DNA from: Hyphomicrobium sp.
Lineage (GTDB): Bacteria; Pseudomonadota; Alphaproteobacteria; Rhizobiales; Hyphomicrobiaceae
Reading direction: 5' to 3'
Length of the DNA: 64,000 bases
Assembly (NCBI RefSeq): GCF_019753045.1
Contig: NZ_JAIELN010000014.1
Span: forward strand, 1 to 64,000
Below the pieces are notes generated by a model, which saw nothing but the letters and a program-made list of their open reading frames with translations, was not told the DNA's origin and made no database searches. Positions within the stretch are counted from its first letter, which is position 1, and each line of letters starts with the position of its first letter. The position numbers and the translations under genes were made by a program. This document shows positions 53,808 to 63,891 of this stretch, one piece after another.

Positions 53808-55430
53808 TCAGAACACTTTCGAGAAGATAACGTAGAGAGCGCCGGCGAGAACGACCGAGACCGGCAGCGTCAGCACCCAGGCCATGAGCAGGTTGCGCAC
53901 GGTCGCCCACTGCAGGCCCGAGCCATTGGCGGCCATTGTTCCGGCGACACCCGACGACAGAACGTGGGTGGTCGAAACCGGCAGGCCGTAGGCGTCGGCG
54001 GCGCCGATGGTCGCCATCGCGACGAGTTCTGCGGAGGCGCCCTGCGCGTAGGTCAGATGCGTCTTGCCGATCTTCTCGCCCACCGTCACGACGATGCGCT
54101 TCCAGCCGATCATCGTGCCGAGCCCGAGCGCGATCGCGACCGCGACCTTCACCCAGAGCGGGATGAAGCGCGTCGCCTTATCGAGCGAGCCCTTGAACGC
54201 GGTGATCGACTTCACTTCGTCGGCCTTCAGATTGTTGGCCTTGTCCTTGAGCAGGAAGCGGAGGGCTTCCGACGCCAGGTACATGTCGTTACGAACGTTC
54301 GAGACGGCGGCCGCAGGAACCTTGTCGAGCGCGCCGTAGGAGTCGACCTGCTGAGAGATCTCGCGCACCAGGACGGCAAGGCTCGGATATGTGCCCTCGT
54401 TGATTGTGCGCGCCGAGATGTAGGCTTCGACGGCCGGACGCGGATTGCCGAGCACGTTGTAGCCCGAAGCCTGCTTCTCGATCACGGAAGCGGCAGCCGC
54501 GGCGTTCGCCTTGAACTCGACGATCTGCGACGGACCCGGCGTACGGTTCAGAGCGTAGGCCATCGGAACGGTACCGATGAGGATTAGCATGATGAGGCCC
54601 ATGCCCTTCTGTCCGTCGTTCGAGCCGTGTGCGAACGAAACGCCCGTGCAGGTGAGGATCAGCAGGCCGCGGATCCACCACGGCGGCGGCTGCTTGCCTT
54701 CCGGTTCCTTGTAGAGCGCGGGGTTGCGGAGGACGAACTTCAGGATGAGAAGCAGCAGCGCCGCGAAGCCGAAGCCGACGAGCGGAGATACGAGCAGCGA
54801 GGTGCCGATTTCCTGAGCCTTACCCCAGTCGACGCCTGACGTGCCGTTGCCGCCATGGAGCAGCGAGTTGGCGACGCCGACGCCGATAATCGAGCCGATC
54901 AGCGTATGCGACGACGAAGACGGCAGCCCGAGCCACCACGTTCCGAGGTTCCAGATAATGGCCGCGATCAACAGCGCGAAGACCATTGCGAAGCCGGCGC
55001 TGGAGCCGACCTGCAGGATAAGCTCGACAGGAAGCAGCGAAATGATGCCGAAGGCGACGGCGCCCGTCGAAAGCAGCACGCCGAGGAAGTTGAAGAAGCC
55101 GGACCAGAGCACGGCGACGTTGGCGGGCATCGAGTGCGTATAGATGACGGTCGCGACTGCGTTGGCGGTATCGTGGAAGCCGTTGACGAATTCGAAGCCG
55201 AGCGCGATCACCAAGGCCACGCCGAGCAGCAAGAGCGGCACCCAGGTCGTAACCGGAACCTGAGCGGCTTGCATGTCCTCATAGAGGCTGTAGGCAGTGA
55301 AGAATAGGCCACCGGCCAGCAGCGCAAGGAAAATGAAAACCGTAAGCGTGTTGGCACCGTGATCGAGGTTGGGTTTGCCGCTTGGTGCGGCAGCCCCCGC
55401 CAATGCAGCGCTCAACGCCACGTCAGACAT
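53808..55430 (-). CDS. Inorganic phosphate transporter, PiT family
   Basis: A 540-residue symporter. The duplicated PiT signature is seen: GFEFVNGFHDTANAVATVIYT near residue 75-95 and, in the second half, YGLPVSTTHVLSSGVAGTM; SHTLIGSIIGVGVAN also fits. About ten to twelve membrane segments and a large cytosolic loop (300-430) match the family. It imports phosphate, or metal-phosphate complexes, with protons at low affinity. The divergent downstream gene codes for a His/Lys-rich small secreted protein. A 10-base palindrome, CACTATAGTG, lies at 55486-55495 in its promoter region. Confidence 0.93.
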   Translation of the reverse strand: MSDVALSAALAGAAAPSGKPNLDHGANTLTVFIFLALLAGGLFFTAYSLYEDMQAAQVPVTTWVPLLLLGVALVIALGFEFVNGFHDTANAVATVIYTHSMPANVAVLWSGFFNFLGVLLSTGAVAFGIISLLPVELILQVGSSAGFAMVFALLIAAIIWNLGTWWLGLPSSSSHTLIGSIIGVGVANSLLHGGNGTSGVDWGKAQEIGTSLLVSPLVGFGFAALLLLILKFVLRNPALYKEPEGKQPPPWWIRGLLILTCTGVSFAHGSNDGQKGMGLIMLILIGTVPMAYALNRTPGPSQIVEFKANAAAAASVIEKQASGYNVLGNPRPAVEAYISARTINEGTYPSLAVLVREISQQVDSYGALDKVPAAAVSNVRNDMYLASEALRFLLKDKANNLKADEVKSITAFKGSLDKATRFIPLWVKVAVAIALGLGTMIGWKRIVVTVGEKIGKTHLTYAQGASAELVAMATIGAADAYGLPVSTTHVLSSGVAGTMAANGSGLQWATVRNLLMAWVLTLPVSVVLAGALYVIFSKVF

Positions 55431-55726
55431 GATTATTCCGCCCCCGAATGAGAATTTCCGCGGGGAAATAGCGCTCGTTTCATTACACTATAGTGACAAT
55501 TCGCGGAGGGGAGGGCGAAGCATCGGTCGACGGTTTACCGAGAGGAAATAACGTGCACTCGCACATTTCTCGGGAACAAATCGTCAGCGCGTCAGCCCAA
55601 CCATTTCCCGGCCATTCGCTGCGAAAATTTCCTGCTGAGCATTTCACTTTATATTCGTTCGCTTTTGGGAAACCGGTCCCTAGCGTTGGGTGACAGCTCA
55701 GAACGGCTGTGACCAGCTCGGGGAAA

Positions 55727-55984
55727 ATGAAAATGAAGTTCGCGAAATTGGTTTTGCTCGGGGCGTTCGTTTTGGGCGCGAGCATCTCCGCCGAAGCCGC
55801 AACGTCAGCGCCAAAGCTCCATGCTCCAGGCGCGAAGACGCTCGTCTCGCATACGGCGAAGGACGAGAAGAAGAAAAAGCACGTTCACGCGCACCGCGTG
55901 CACAAACACAAGCACAAGGTCGCCGAAGCGCATGCGAAACCCAAACCGCATAAGGCTCACGCGCACAAGCCGAAGAAACACTAA
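55727..55984 (+). CDS. Small secreted His/Lys-rich protein
   Basis: An 85-residue protein, start ATG 55727 (or 55733), with GGGGA upstream. Residues 1-25 form a Sec signal peptide (FAKLVLLGAFVLGASISAEA). The mature part is extremely basic and His-rich: KKKKHVHAHRVHKHKHK and AHAKPKPHKAHAHKPKKH. This suits binding of metals, phosphate/polyphosphate or anionic surface polymer. It is divergent from the PiT transporter gene and followed by a very strong terminator. No named family is recognised; similar His/Lys-rich small proteins are common in Hyphomicrobiales. Confidence 0.75.
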   Translation: MKMKFAKLVLLGAFVLGASISAEAATSAPKLHAPGAKTLVSHTAKDEKKKKHVHAHRVHKHKHKVAEAHAKPKPHKAHAHKPKKH

Positions 55985-56031
55985 CCCCTGATCGCGTTCC
56001 GGCCGGGGGGGCGGGATAGCGTTATCAGCAG

Positions 56032-56090
56032 CCGCCAAAGGGCACTTTCCGTTCCGCGTTCGGAAAGTGCCCTTGGCGGGTTTGGTTTTT
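56032..56090 (+). terminator. Very strong intrinsic terminator
   Basis: The arms at 56032-56051 and 56061-56079 pair over about 19 bases with a single bulged A around a nine-base loop, and TTTGGTTTTT follows at 56081-56090. It ends the transcript of the His/Lys-rich protein gene 48 bases upstream. Confidence 0.9.
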
Positions 56091-56110
56091 GGGCGCAGAG
56101 CTAAAACATC

Positions 56111-56138
56111 GTCATCCCGGCGAAGGCCGGGATCCAGA
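56111..56138 (+). repeat. REP-like palindromic repeat, copy A
   Basis: The 28-base unit begins GTCATCCCGGCGAAGGC and ends GGGATCCAGA. It folds into a perfect eight-base stem ATCCCGGC/GCCGGGAT with a GAAG loop. Identical to copy C at 56633-56660. Translated, the plus strand reads HPGEGRDP, a well-known false N-terminus in alphaproteobacterial annotation. Confidence 0.9.
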
Positions 56139-56175
56139 CAACGCGCAACGCAAAGACTTGCTCGGCCGATCTCAA

Positions 56176-56553
56176 ATGCTGCAGTATTGCGGTCCGAGCG
56201 AGGACCGGCTGGTGCGCAGCAAATCACCGTGCGTCTACATTTTGGCGAGCAACCGAAACGGCACGCTCTACATTGGCGTCACGAGCAATCTTCACGCGCG
56301 GATGGCGCAGCATTCACAGAAGGTGATCCCCGGCTTCACCGCACGATATGATGTGACACGGCTTGTTTACTACGAATTGCATCCAACGTTTGTGCAGGCC
56401 ATCGGACGCGAGAAGCAACTGAAGGAATGGCAGCACCAGTGGAAGCTCCGCTTGATCGAGCAGATGAACCCTCAATGGCTCAACTTGTTCGATCCGCAAA
56501 CCGGCGAAATCAGTTCTGGCCCGTTTGATAAGTCGGAGCAGTTCTTCGAATAA
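56176..56553 (+). CDS. GIY-YIG nuclease family protein
   Basis: A 125-residue single-domain GIY-YIG protein of the UPF0213/YhbQ-like type. CVYILASNRNGTLYIGVTSNLHARMAQH contains the GIY...YIG strands and the catalytic Arg. AIGREKQLKEWQ holds the metal-binding Glu. LIEQMNPQWLNLF is the usual end. I start at the ATG at 56176; the longer frame from 56089 reads through a REP-like repeat. The gene lies between one such repeat upstream and two downstream, an arrangement suggestive of a link between nuclease and repeat. Biological role unknown. Confidence 0.85.
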   Translation: MLQYCGPSEDRLVRSKSPCVYILASNRNGTLYIGVTSNLHARMAQHSQKVIPGFTARYDVTRLVYYELHPTFVQAIGREKQLKEWQHQWKLRLIEQMNPQWLNLFDPQTGEISSGPFDKSEQFFE

Positions 56554-56571
56554 ACGGCTTGCTGCCGCTTG

Positions 56572-56600
56572 TCTGGATGCCGACCTTCGTCGGCATGACG
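56572..56600 (-). repeat. REP-like palindromic repeat, copy B (inverted, diverged)
   Basis: Reads TCTGGATGCCGACCTTC then GTCGGCATGACG on the plus strand, the inverse orientation of copies A and C. The perfect eight-base stem ATGCCGAC/GTCGGCAT carries compensatory changes against the other copies, and the loop CTTC is the complement of GAAG. Stem conservation in spite of base change points to selection for structure. Confidence 0.85.
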
Positions 56601-56632
56601 GTGACGGGATATAGGGGCGCGGATGCACAACT

Positions 56633-56660
56633 GTCATCCCGGCGAAGGCCGGGATCCAGA
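56633..56660 (+). repeat. REP-like palindromic repeat, copy C
   Basis: Identical over 28 bases to copy A at 56111-56138, same orientation. Copies B and C are 32 bases apart in opposite orientation, so they could pair as a BIME-like unit. Confidence 0.9.
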
Positions 56661-56676
56661 TAAGCCAAAAACAAAC

Positions 56677-56700
56677 AAGGCACCCCCTGCGAGGTGCCTT
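56677..56700 (-). terminator. Intrinsic terminator downstream of the nrdJ side
   Basis: AAGGCACC (56677-56684) and GGTGCCTT (56693-56700) form a perfect eight-base stem. On the minus strand it is followed by a T-rich run (from the A-rich 56667-56676). It would end the minus-strand transcript of the small membrane protein and nrdJ. Confidence 0.75.
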
Positions 56701-56788
56701 GAAGGAATTCGGTCGTCTACGACGAGTCTCACGCTAGATCCCCGAACGCGATCGCTCCGCTCACGCGTTCGAGGATGACGAAAGAATG

Positions 56789-57103
56789 TTAGCGCTTTTT
56801 GCGAGGCGTATTTTTGTCGGAATGGGAGGTACCAATCGGGCGATTTAACACCCGAGTAGTTGCCTTTGGCCTTTTCGTCGCGATTGGAGCTGGAAGATGT
56901 TGCCGAGGTTCAGTGCGTAAAAGTGACTTTCCTTCGATCATGGGTGGGATCATTCTGGGGCGTCCCGTGATCTCGTCCGACAATTTATGAGCTAGATCCA
57001 TCGCTTTGCCATCGTTGGCCCGCTGGGCATGGATACACCTCAACGCCCAAGTGAGCGCCCCCGTCAAAGCCAAAATCACCGCACTCAGAACATACTCAAT
57101 CAC
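56789..57103 (-). CDS. Small single-span membrane protein, function unknown
   Basis: A 104-residue protein with GTG start, supported by GGAG eight bases upstream. It has one N-terminal membrane segment (EYVLSAVILALTGALTWAL) and a basic, Pro-rich cytosolic tail. It begins 44 bases after the nrdJ stop on the same strand and is followed by the terminator at 56677-56700, so it may be the last gene of the nrdJ transcript. No family is recognised. Confidence 0.6.
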   Translation of the reverse strand: MIEYVLSAVILALTGALTWALRCIHAQRANDGKAMDLAHKLSDEITGRPRMIPPMIEGKSLLRTEPRQHLPAPIATKRPKATTRVLNRPIGTSHSDKNTPRKKR

Positions 57104-57147
57104 ATTGATCTCCAGCCGCGTTCTAGCTCGCTATCTGCATCCACTCA

Positions 57148-60100
57148 TCAAGAACACCCGCTCGTGCTTCCACACGTGTCACACTTCAAGCACGTGCCGT
57201 TCCGCACCATCGTGAAGTTGTGGCACTCGCTGCACGAGACGCCTTCATAACCGCGCAACTTCGCTTCCGAGACGCGCTGCTTGAAGATCTCCGACTTCGT
57301 CAGAACCGGCGATGAAGATGCAACGGCGTGCATCTCTTCGCTGACCGAGGCGAGGGCGGTAGCGCCATGCGTCAGCGTCTGCTCCACAAACCGCGAACTG
57401 ACGTCGATGCTGCTCTTGCTCTGAATGGCGGCGGCGCTGAGAGACGAAGCTTTCAGTCCGCTCTGAGTCGTGCTGCTGGCAAGCCGAACGATCGGATTGC
57501 CGCGAACAAGACCCTTCGACACGTTCTTCATGACGGCTTCCGGCAGATCGAGTGCGAGCTGCTCATCCGTCGTATCGTCGCTCGAACCGAGCCCCGTCTC
57601 GCCGACGATCTCACGCGGGTCGACGTGGGCCAGATCATGACGGCCGAGGTAGGACACGGCGAGTTCGCGGAAGATGTAGTCGAGGATCGACGTCGCGTTC
57701 TTGATCGTCTCGTTGCCCTGCACGAGGCCCGCCGGTTCGAAGCGCGTGAAGGTGAAGGCCTCCACGTACTCTTCGAGCGGCACGCCGTACTGCAGGCCGA
57801 GCGAGATGGCGATGGCGAAGTTGTTCATCAACGACCGGAAGGCGGCGCCTTCCTTGTGCATGTCGATGAAGATTTCGCCGAGACGTCCGTCGTCGTATTC
57901 GCCGGTGCGGAGGTACACTTTGTGGCCGCCGACGGCAGCTTTCTGCGTGTAACCCTTGCGCCGTCCAGGAAGCTTGGCGCGATCCTGCGAGGATGCTTCC
58001 TCTTTCACGTAGACGATGCGTTCGACGATCTTCTCGACGATCTTTTCCGTAACCGCTGCCGTGCGCGCCGCCATCGGCTGAGACATCAGCGCGTCGGCGG
58101 CCTCTTCCGCGTCATCAACGTCGTCGCCCAGAACCTGGCTGTTCAACGGCTGCGAGAGCTTCGAGCCGTCGCGGTAAAGCGCGTTGGCCTTGAGCGCCAG
58201 CTTCCACGACAGCATGTAGGACTGCTTGCAATCATCCACCGTCGCATCGTTCGGCATGTTGATCGTCTTCGAGATGGCGCCCGAGATGAACGGCTGCGAC
58301 GCCGCCATCATGCGGATGTGGCTCTCGACCGAAAGGTAACGCTTGCCTTTCTTGCCGCACGGGTTGGCGCAATCGAAGATCGGCAGATGCTCGGGCTTCA
58401 GATGCGGCGCACCTTCGAGCGTCATCGCTCCGCAGACGTGCTCGTTCGCGGCGTCGATGTCCTTCTTCGAGAAGCCGAGATGCGCGAAGAGATCGAACGT
58501 CGGATCGTTGAGTTTGTCGGCCGGTACGCCGAGCGTCTCGGTCAGGAAGGCATCGCCGAGCGTCCAGCGGTTGAACACGAACTTGATGTCGAATGCCGTG
58601 CCGAGGCTCTTTTCGATCTTGGCAAGCGCTTCATCCGTGAACCCGCGGGCCTTGAGCGTCTGGGTGTTGATGCCAGGCGCCTGCTTCAGAGACCCATGAC
58701 CGACCGCATAGACCTCGATCTCTGCAATCTGGCTTTCCCGGTAGCCGACGGCGCGCAGCGCTTCCGGCACGGACTGGTTGATGATCTTGAAGTAGCCGCC
58801 GCCCGCAAGCTTCTTGAACTTGACGAGCGCGAAATCGGGCTCGATGCCGGTCGTGTCGCAGTCCATGACGAGGCCGATCGTACCGGTCGGCGCGACGACG
58901 GTCGCCTGCGCGTTGCGATACCCGTGCTCCTGCCCGAGCTCGAGCGCGTTATCCCAAGCACGCTTCGCGGCTTCACCGAGGCGCGCGTCTGTCAACGAGC
59001 CGTGGTCGAGCGGAACCGGCGCGGTCGCGAGCTTCTCGTACAACTCGGTTTCACCGTGTGCCGCCCGGCGATGGTTGCGCATCACGCGCAGCATGTCCTG
59101 CGCGTTCGGCCCGTATCCTGGGAACGGTCCGAGTTCGGCCGACATCTCGGCGCTCGTCGCGTAGGAAACACCGGTCATGATCGCGGAGATCGCGCCGCAG
59201 ATCGCGCGGCCCTCAGCCGAGTCGTAAGGGATGCCCTCCGACATCAGCAATCCGCCGATGTTCGCGAAGCCGAGGCCGAGCGTGCGGTAACGGTAGCTGA
59301 GCTCGGCGATCTGGCGCGACGGGAACTGCGCCATCAGCACCGAAATTTCGAGCACGATCGTCCAGATGCAGCAGCCGTGCTCATAAGCTTCGATGTCGAA
59401 CGACTTATCTTCGCGGCGGAAGCGCAAGAGATTGAGCGACGCGAGGTTGCACGCCGTATCGTCGAGGAACATGTATTCCGAGCACGGATTCGAGGCGCGG
59501 ATCGGCCCCGACTGCGGGCACGTGTGCCAGTCGTTGATCGTGGTGTGGAACTGGATGCCGGGATCGGCCGAAGCCCACGCCGCAAAGCCGATCTGCTCCC
59601 AAAGGTCCTGGGCGCGTATCGTCTTCGTCACTCTGTTCCCGAGACGGGAGCGCAGCTGCCAGTCCTTGTCGTCGGCAACGGCGTTGAGGAATTCGTCGGT
59701 GACGCGCACCGAGTTGTTCGAGTTCTGCCCGGCGACCGTCAGGTAGGCTTCGCTATCCCAATCGGTGTCGTAGGTGTCGAACGTGATGTCCTTGTAGCCC
59801 TGCTTCGCGAACTGGACGACGCGCAGGATGTAGTTCTGCGGAACGCCGTCGCGCTTGGCTTCGCGGATGGCGATCTTAAGCTTCGGATTTTTCGTCGGCT
59901 CGAAGCAGGCATCACCCTCGGCTTCGCAGTTGACGCAAGCCTTCATCACGGCCTTGAGCCGCTTCTGGCAGATCTTGGAACCCGTGACGAGGGCGGCGAC
60001 CTTCTGCTCCTCGCGCACCTTCCAGGTGATGTATTCCTCGATATCGGGATGATCGACGTCGACGACGACCATCTTGGCCGCGCGGCGCGTCGTGCCGCCC

Positions 60101-60909
60101 GACTTGATGGCGCCTGCCGCCCGGTCGCCGATTTTCAGGAAGCTCATCAGACCCGACGAACGTCCGCCGCCCGAAAGCTTTTCATTGGCGCCGCGCAGCG
60201 ACGAGAAGTTGGAACCCGTGCCGGAGCCGTACTTGAAGAGGCGTGCTTCGCGGACCCAGAGGTCCATGATGCCGCCCTCGTTGACGAGGTCGTCGGCAAC
60301 CGACTGGATGAAGCAGGCGTGTGGCTGCGGGTGCTCATAGGCGGACGTCGAGTTGACGAGTTCTCCCGTCTGATAATCGACGTACATATGGCCCTGGCCA
60401 GGCCCGTCGATGCCGTAGGCCCAGTGCAGGCCGGTGTTGAACCACTGCGGCGAGTTCGGCGCCGCCATCTGCATCGCGAGCATATAGCGAAGCTCGTCGA
60501 AGAAGGCCTGAGCGTCGTCCTCGGATGTGAAATAGCCGCCCTTCCAGCCCCAATAGGTCCACGTGCCGGCGAGGCGATCGAATACTTGGCGCGCATCCGT
60601 CTCACCGCCGAAGCGTTCGTTTTCGGGAAGCTCCGCAAGTGCGGCTTCATCGGGAGCCGAACGCCAGAGCCACGAGGGAACCTGCGTTTCTTCGCAACGC
60701 CTCAAGCGGCGCGCAACGCCGGCTTTGCGGAAGTACTTCTGCGCGAGGATGTCTGCTGCAACCTGGCTGAACTGCTCTGGAACGTCGAAGCCATCGAGTT
60801 TGAAAACGATCGAGCCGTCGGGGTTCTTGATTTCGGACGTCGCACGGCGGAACGGGATCGAGGCATAAGGCGAGAGTCCGGCTTCAGTGAAACGCCGCGT
60901 AATCTTCAT
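57148..60909 (-). CDS. nrdJ: Vitamin B12-dependent (class II) ribonucleotide reductase
   Basis: A 1253-residue NrdJ, the usual alphaproteobacterial length. I start at the ATG at 60909 ([12 protein letters not shown]); the longer frame to 61122 has a non-homologous Arg-rich lead. Motifs include [55 protein letters not shown] and a C-terminal zinc-like tail with [10 protein letters not shown] and CLKCDTCGS. It reduces ribonucleotides with adenosylcobalamin and does not need oxygen. A probable pair of NrdR boxes lies about 390 bases upstream. No cobalamin riboswitch is visible in the leader. Confidence 0.96.
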   Translation of the reverse strand: MKITRRFTEAGLSPYASIPFRRATSEIKNPDGSIVFKLDGFDVPEQFSQVAADILAQKYFRKAGVARRLRRCEETQVPSWLWRSAPDEAALAELPENERFGGETDARQVFDRLAGTWTYWGWKGGYFTSEDDAQAFFDELRYMLAMQMAAPNSPQWFNTGLHWAYGIDGPGQGHMYVDYQTGELVNSTSAYEHPQPHACFIQSVADDLVNEGGIMDLWVREARLFKYGSGTGSNFSSLRGANEKLSGGGRSSGLMSFLKIGDRAAGAIKSGGTTRRAAKMVVVDVDHPDIEEYITWKVREEQKVAALVTGSKICQKRLKAVMKACVNCEAEGDACFEPTKNPKLKIAIREAKRDGVPQNYILRVVQFAKQGYKDITFDTYDTDWDSEAYLTVAGQNSNNSVRVTDEFLNAVADDKDWQLRSRLGNRVTKTIRAQDLWEQIGFAAWASADPGIQFHTTINDWHTCPQSGPIRASNPCSEYMFLDDTACNLASLNLLRFRREDKSFDIEAYEHGCCIWTIVLEISVLMAQFPSRQIAELSYRYRTLGLGFANIGGLLMSEGIPYDSAEGRAICGAISAIMTGVSYATSAEMSAELGPFPGYGPNAQDMLRVMRNHRRAAHGETELYEKLATAPVPLDHGSLTDARLGEAAKRAWDNALELGQEHGYRNAQATVVAPTGTIGLVMDCDTTGIEPDFALVKFKKLAGGGYFKIINQSVPEALRAVGYRESQIAEIEVYAVGHGSLKQAPGINTQTLKARGFTDEALAKIEKSLGTAFDIKFVFNRWTLGDAFLTETLGVPADKLNDPTFDLFAHLGFSKKDIDAANEHVCGAMTLEGAPHLKPEHLPIFDCANPCGKKGKRYLSVESHIRMMAASQPFISGAISKTINMPNDATVDDCKQSYMLSWKLALKANALYRDGSKLSQPLNSQVLGDDVDDAEEAADALMSQPMAARTAAVTEKIVEKIVERIVYVKEEASSQDRAKLPGRRKGYTQKAAVGGHKVYLRTGEYDDGRLGEIFIDMHKEGAAFRSLMNNFAIAISLGLQYGVPLEEYVEAFTFTRFEPAGLVQGNETIKNATSILDYIFRELAVSYLGRHDLAHVDPREIVGETGLGSSDDTTDEQLALDLPEAVMKNVSKGLVRGNPIVRLASSTTQSGLKASSLSAAAIQSKSSIDVSSRFVEQTLTHGATALASVSEEMHAVASSSPVLTKSEIFKQRVSEAKLRGYEGVSCSECHNFTMVRNGTCLKCDTCGSTSGCS

Positions 60910-61593
60910 ATGTAAGTGCCCCCGAGATTTCGCAGCAAACGGACGCTCGTCCGCTTGCCGTATGGAATGATTGCCTTGCGCTGGACCCTGCTTTCCGGCG
61001 CTTCGGCGTGATGACGACGCATGACTGAGACGCACACAACTTGCCGCGTTTAGAGCGCGCACTTCTCCGCGCCAGCGACGACGGCCAATGGCCGCAATCC
61101 GCCGGCGTTCTGCCGACCACAAAGGTGTTTGGTGGCGACGAGGTGCTCGTGCGCTACGCTGGACGCGACAGGAAATAACGCTCCGAAATGCTTAGTCTCA
61201 ACTCGACGATGGCTTGGTCCACAGCTTCCCCTCGGACTGTCGCACGCTCGCCGAACACTCATCAAAGGTAGGACGATTCGATCCGCTCGTCACGCTTTCT
61301 GGGATATATATTGGGGTAGCAGCCGCAACACATACTATATCTTGTGCTGTTAGTAATTTTGAGCGGATGGCGCTTTTCGCGCTGATTTCCGTATGTTTCA
61401 GGCTGGTTCTAAGTCATTGACCATGTGGATGAGCCGGGATTTCTCGATTTTGCTCACCCTGAAGACCCGGAGCTTAGTGCGATTCCGCACAGTCGCTGTT
61501 GCCCGGCTGCATCTCCTTCCTACAGTCTGGACATAAGGCCCGCGGTGCAGCTAAGTCGAAACAGAGGCGCGGCGGGAAAAGGACCTTCAAGAC
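60910..61593. other. Divergent intergenic region between nrdJ and the NDUFA12 gene
   Basis: A 684-base region, without a supportable gene. It contains the NrdR-box pair listed separately at 61301-61347 and an AT-rich stretch around it, the likely nrdJ promoter. The first 390 bases upstream of nrdJ would be a long leader; I looked for a B12-box on the nrdJ strand and found none. Confidence 0.55.
61301..61347 (-). promoter_or_regulatory. Probable NrdR box pair of nrdJ
   Basis: Two 16-base sites, GGGATATATATTGGGG (61301-61316) and ATACTATATCTTGTGC (61332-61347), fit the NrdR consensus core C-W-ATAT-N-T-W-G in nine and ten of ten positions. Their starts are 31 bases apart, the three-helical-turn spacing typical of NrdR tandem operators. 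NrdR represses ribonucleotide reductase genes when dATP/ATP is high. Confidence 0.6.
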
Positions 61594-61992
61594 ATGGGCT
61601 TACTCAGCGAAATCTTCAGCTGGTGGGGTGGAAATACCTGGGGAACCAGACTTTTCACGCTGCGGAAGGGCAAGCAGGTCGGCCAGGACGAATTTGGAAA
61701 CCGCTACTACGTCCAAAAGTCTGGCGTCGGACCGCTCGGTGTGCCCGCGCGCTGGGTCATATATCCGAAGCTTTCCGAGGCGAGCCAGGTACCGGCCGAT
61801 TGGCACGGCTGGCTTCATTACACCGTCGATACGATCCCGACCGACGAGCGCTATCATCCCCGCCCGTGGCAGAAGCCGCACCAGCCGAATCTGACCGGAA
61901 CGCCGCAGGCGTACCGCCCGAAAGGCTCGATCTTGGGTAAAGGCGAGCGCGCCAAGTCGACCAGCGATTACAAGGCGTGGAAGCCGCACTGA
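61594..61992 (+). CDS. NADH:ubiquinone oxidoreductase subunit NDUFA12 homologue
   Basis: A 132-residue homologue of the complex I accessory subunit NDUFA12 (B17.2), found in alphaproteobacteria and mitochondria. GNRYYVQKSG, RWVIYPKLSEASQVPADWHGWLHY split across the middle, and the C-terminal HQPNLTGTPQAYRPKGS are family hallmarks. AAGGACC precedes the ATG. It is peripheral to complex I and lies upstream of the DUF2155 gene (25-base gap), an arrangement commonly seen in alphaproteobacteria. Confidence 0.95.
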   Translation: MGLLSEIFSWWGGNTWGTRLFTLRKGKQVGQDEFGNRYYVQKSGVGPLGVPARWVIYPKLSEASQVPADWHGWLHYTVDTIPTDERYHPRPWQKPHQPNLTGTPQAYRPKGSILGKGERAKSTSDYKAWKPH

Positions 61993-62017
61993 CCGCCTGA
62001 CCGAAAATTCGCCCGCT

Positions 62018-62659
62018 TTGAGGCTCAATCGAGAGCCTCCGCCGGGCAGCGCCCCCTCACTGGATTCTGAATTGAGAAAGCCGTTGCTTTTGAATTTTGC
62101 GCTGAGCGTACGGCTTAACCGTCGCGGAGCGGCCCTGACGTCGCTGACGCTTTTGCTCGCAGGCGCAATGAGCGCGGCGACGGCGCCCGCCAAGGCCGAT
62201 CGCATCGAAAATCAGGTTGCCGTCTTTTCCGCGCTCGACAAGGTGACGGCGCACATTTCGAAATTCGAGGTGGCGCTGGGCGAAACGGCGACGTTCGGCG
62301 CGCTCAAGATCACGCCGCGCGCCTGCTACTCGCGCCCGCCGACGGAAGAGCCGAAGACGACGACGTTCGTCGAGATCGATGAAACGCAGCTCGACGGCTC
62401 GGAAAAGCGAATTTTCACGGGCTGGATGTTCGCCGAGAGCCCCGGCATCTATGGCCTCGAGCATCCGACCTATGACGTCTGGTTGACCGAGTGCAATAAG
62501 CCGGCGCGCACGATCGTCGAGCAGAAGCCCGTCACGCCCGAGACCGCTCCGGCCGACGCACCCGCGACCGCCGAAGGCCAGCAACCGCCGGATGCGGGCT
62601 ATCAAGACAACGGCGAACCGCCTCCCGACCAAGACTACCGCCGCCGCGTCCGCCGCTAG
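62018..62659 (+). CDS. DUF2155 domain-containing secreted protein
   Basis: A protein of up to 213 residues; the TTG at 62018 is uncertain and a start further in, near LLNFALSVRLN, would give a cleaner signal peptide (AALTSLTLLLAGAMSAATAPAKA). The core VFSALDKVTAHISKFEVALGETATFGALKITPRACYSRP, quoted in part, with TGWMFAESPGIYGLEHPTYDVW and a final Cys in TEC, matches the DUF2155 family. The tail is Pro/Ala/Asp-rich. It is periplasmic by prediction; function is not known. Confidence 0.88.
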   Translation: MRLNREPPPGSAPSLDSELRKPLLLNFALSVRLNRRGAALTSLTLLLAGAMSAATAPAKADRIENQVAVFSALDKVTAHISKFEVALGETATFGALKITPRACYSRPPTEEPKTTTFVEIDETQLDGSEKRIFTGWMFAESPGIYGLEHPTYDVWLTECNKPARTIVEQKPVTPETAPADAPATAEGQQPPDAGYQDNGEPPPDQDYRRRVRR

Positions 62660-62692
62660 TTTGCCATCGCCGTCATACTCGGACGAACGCTG

Positions 62693-63841
<1,149 letters not shown>

Positions 63842-63891
63842 TCAGGGATGACAGCGATGCAGGGCTGGAATGCCGCCGCCCGCAAAGTCCG

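Noticed and set aside
56089-56175. An N-terminal extension of the GIY-YIG protein containing HPGEGRDP.
   Set aside because: It is translation of a non-coding REP-like repeat, a common annotation artefact; the ATG at 56176 fits the family.
57328-60915. A 1195-codon open frame antisense to nrdJ.
   Set aside because: It is the mirror of a strongly biased coding frame in GC-rich DNA; the translation is rich in Arg, Asp and Glu without any domain.
60910-61300. A possible cobalamin riboswitch ahead of nrdJ.
   Set aside because: No B12-box-like sequence on the nrdJ strand in this region.
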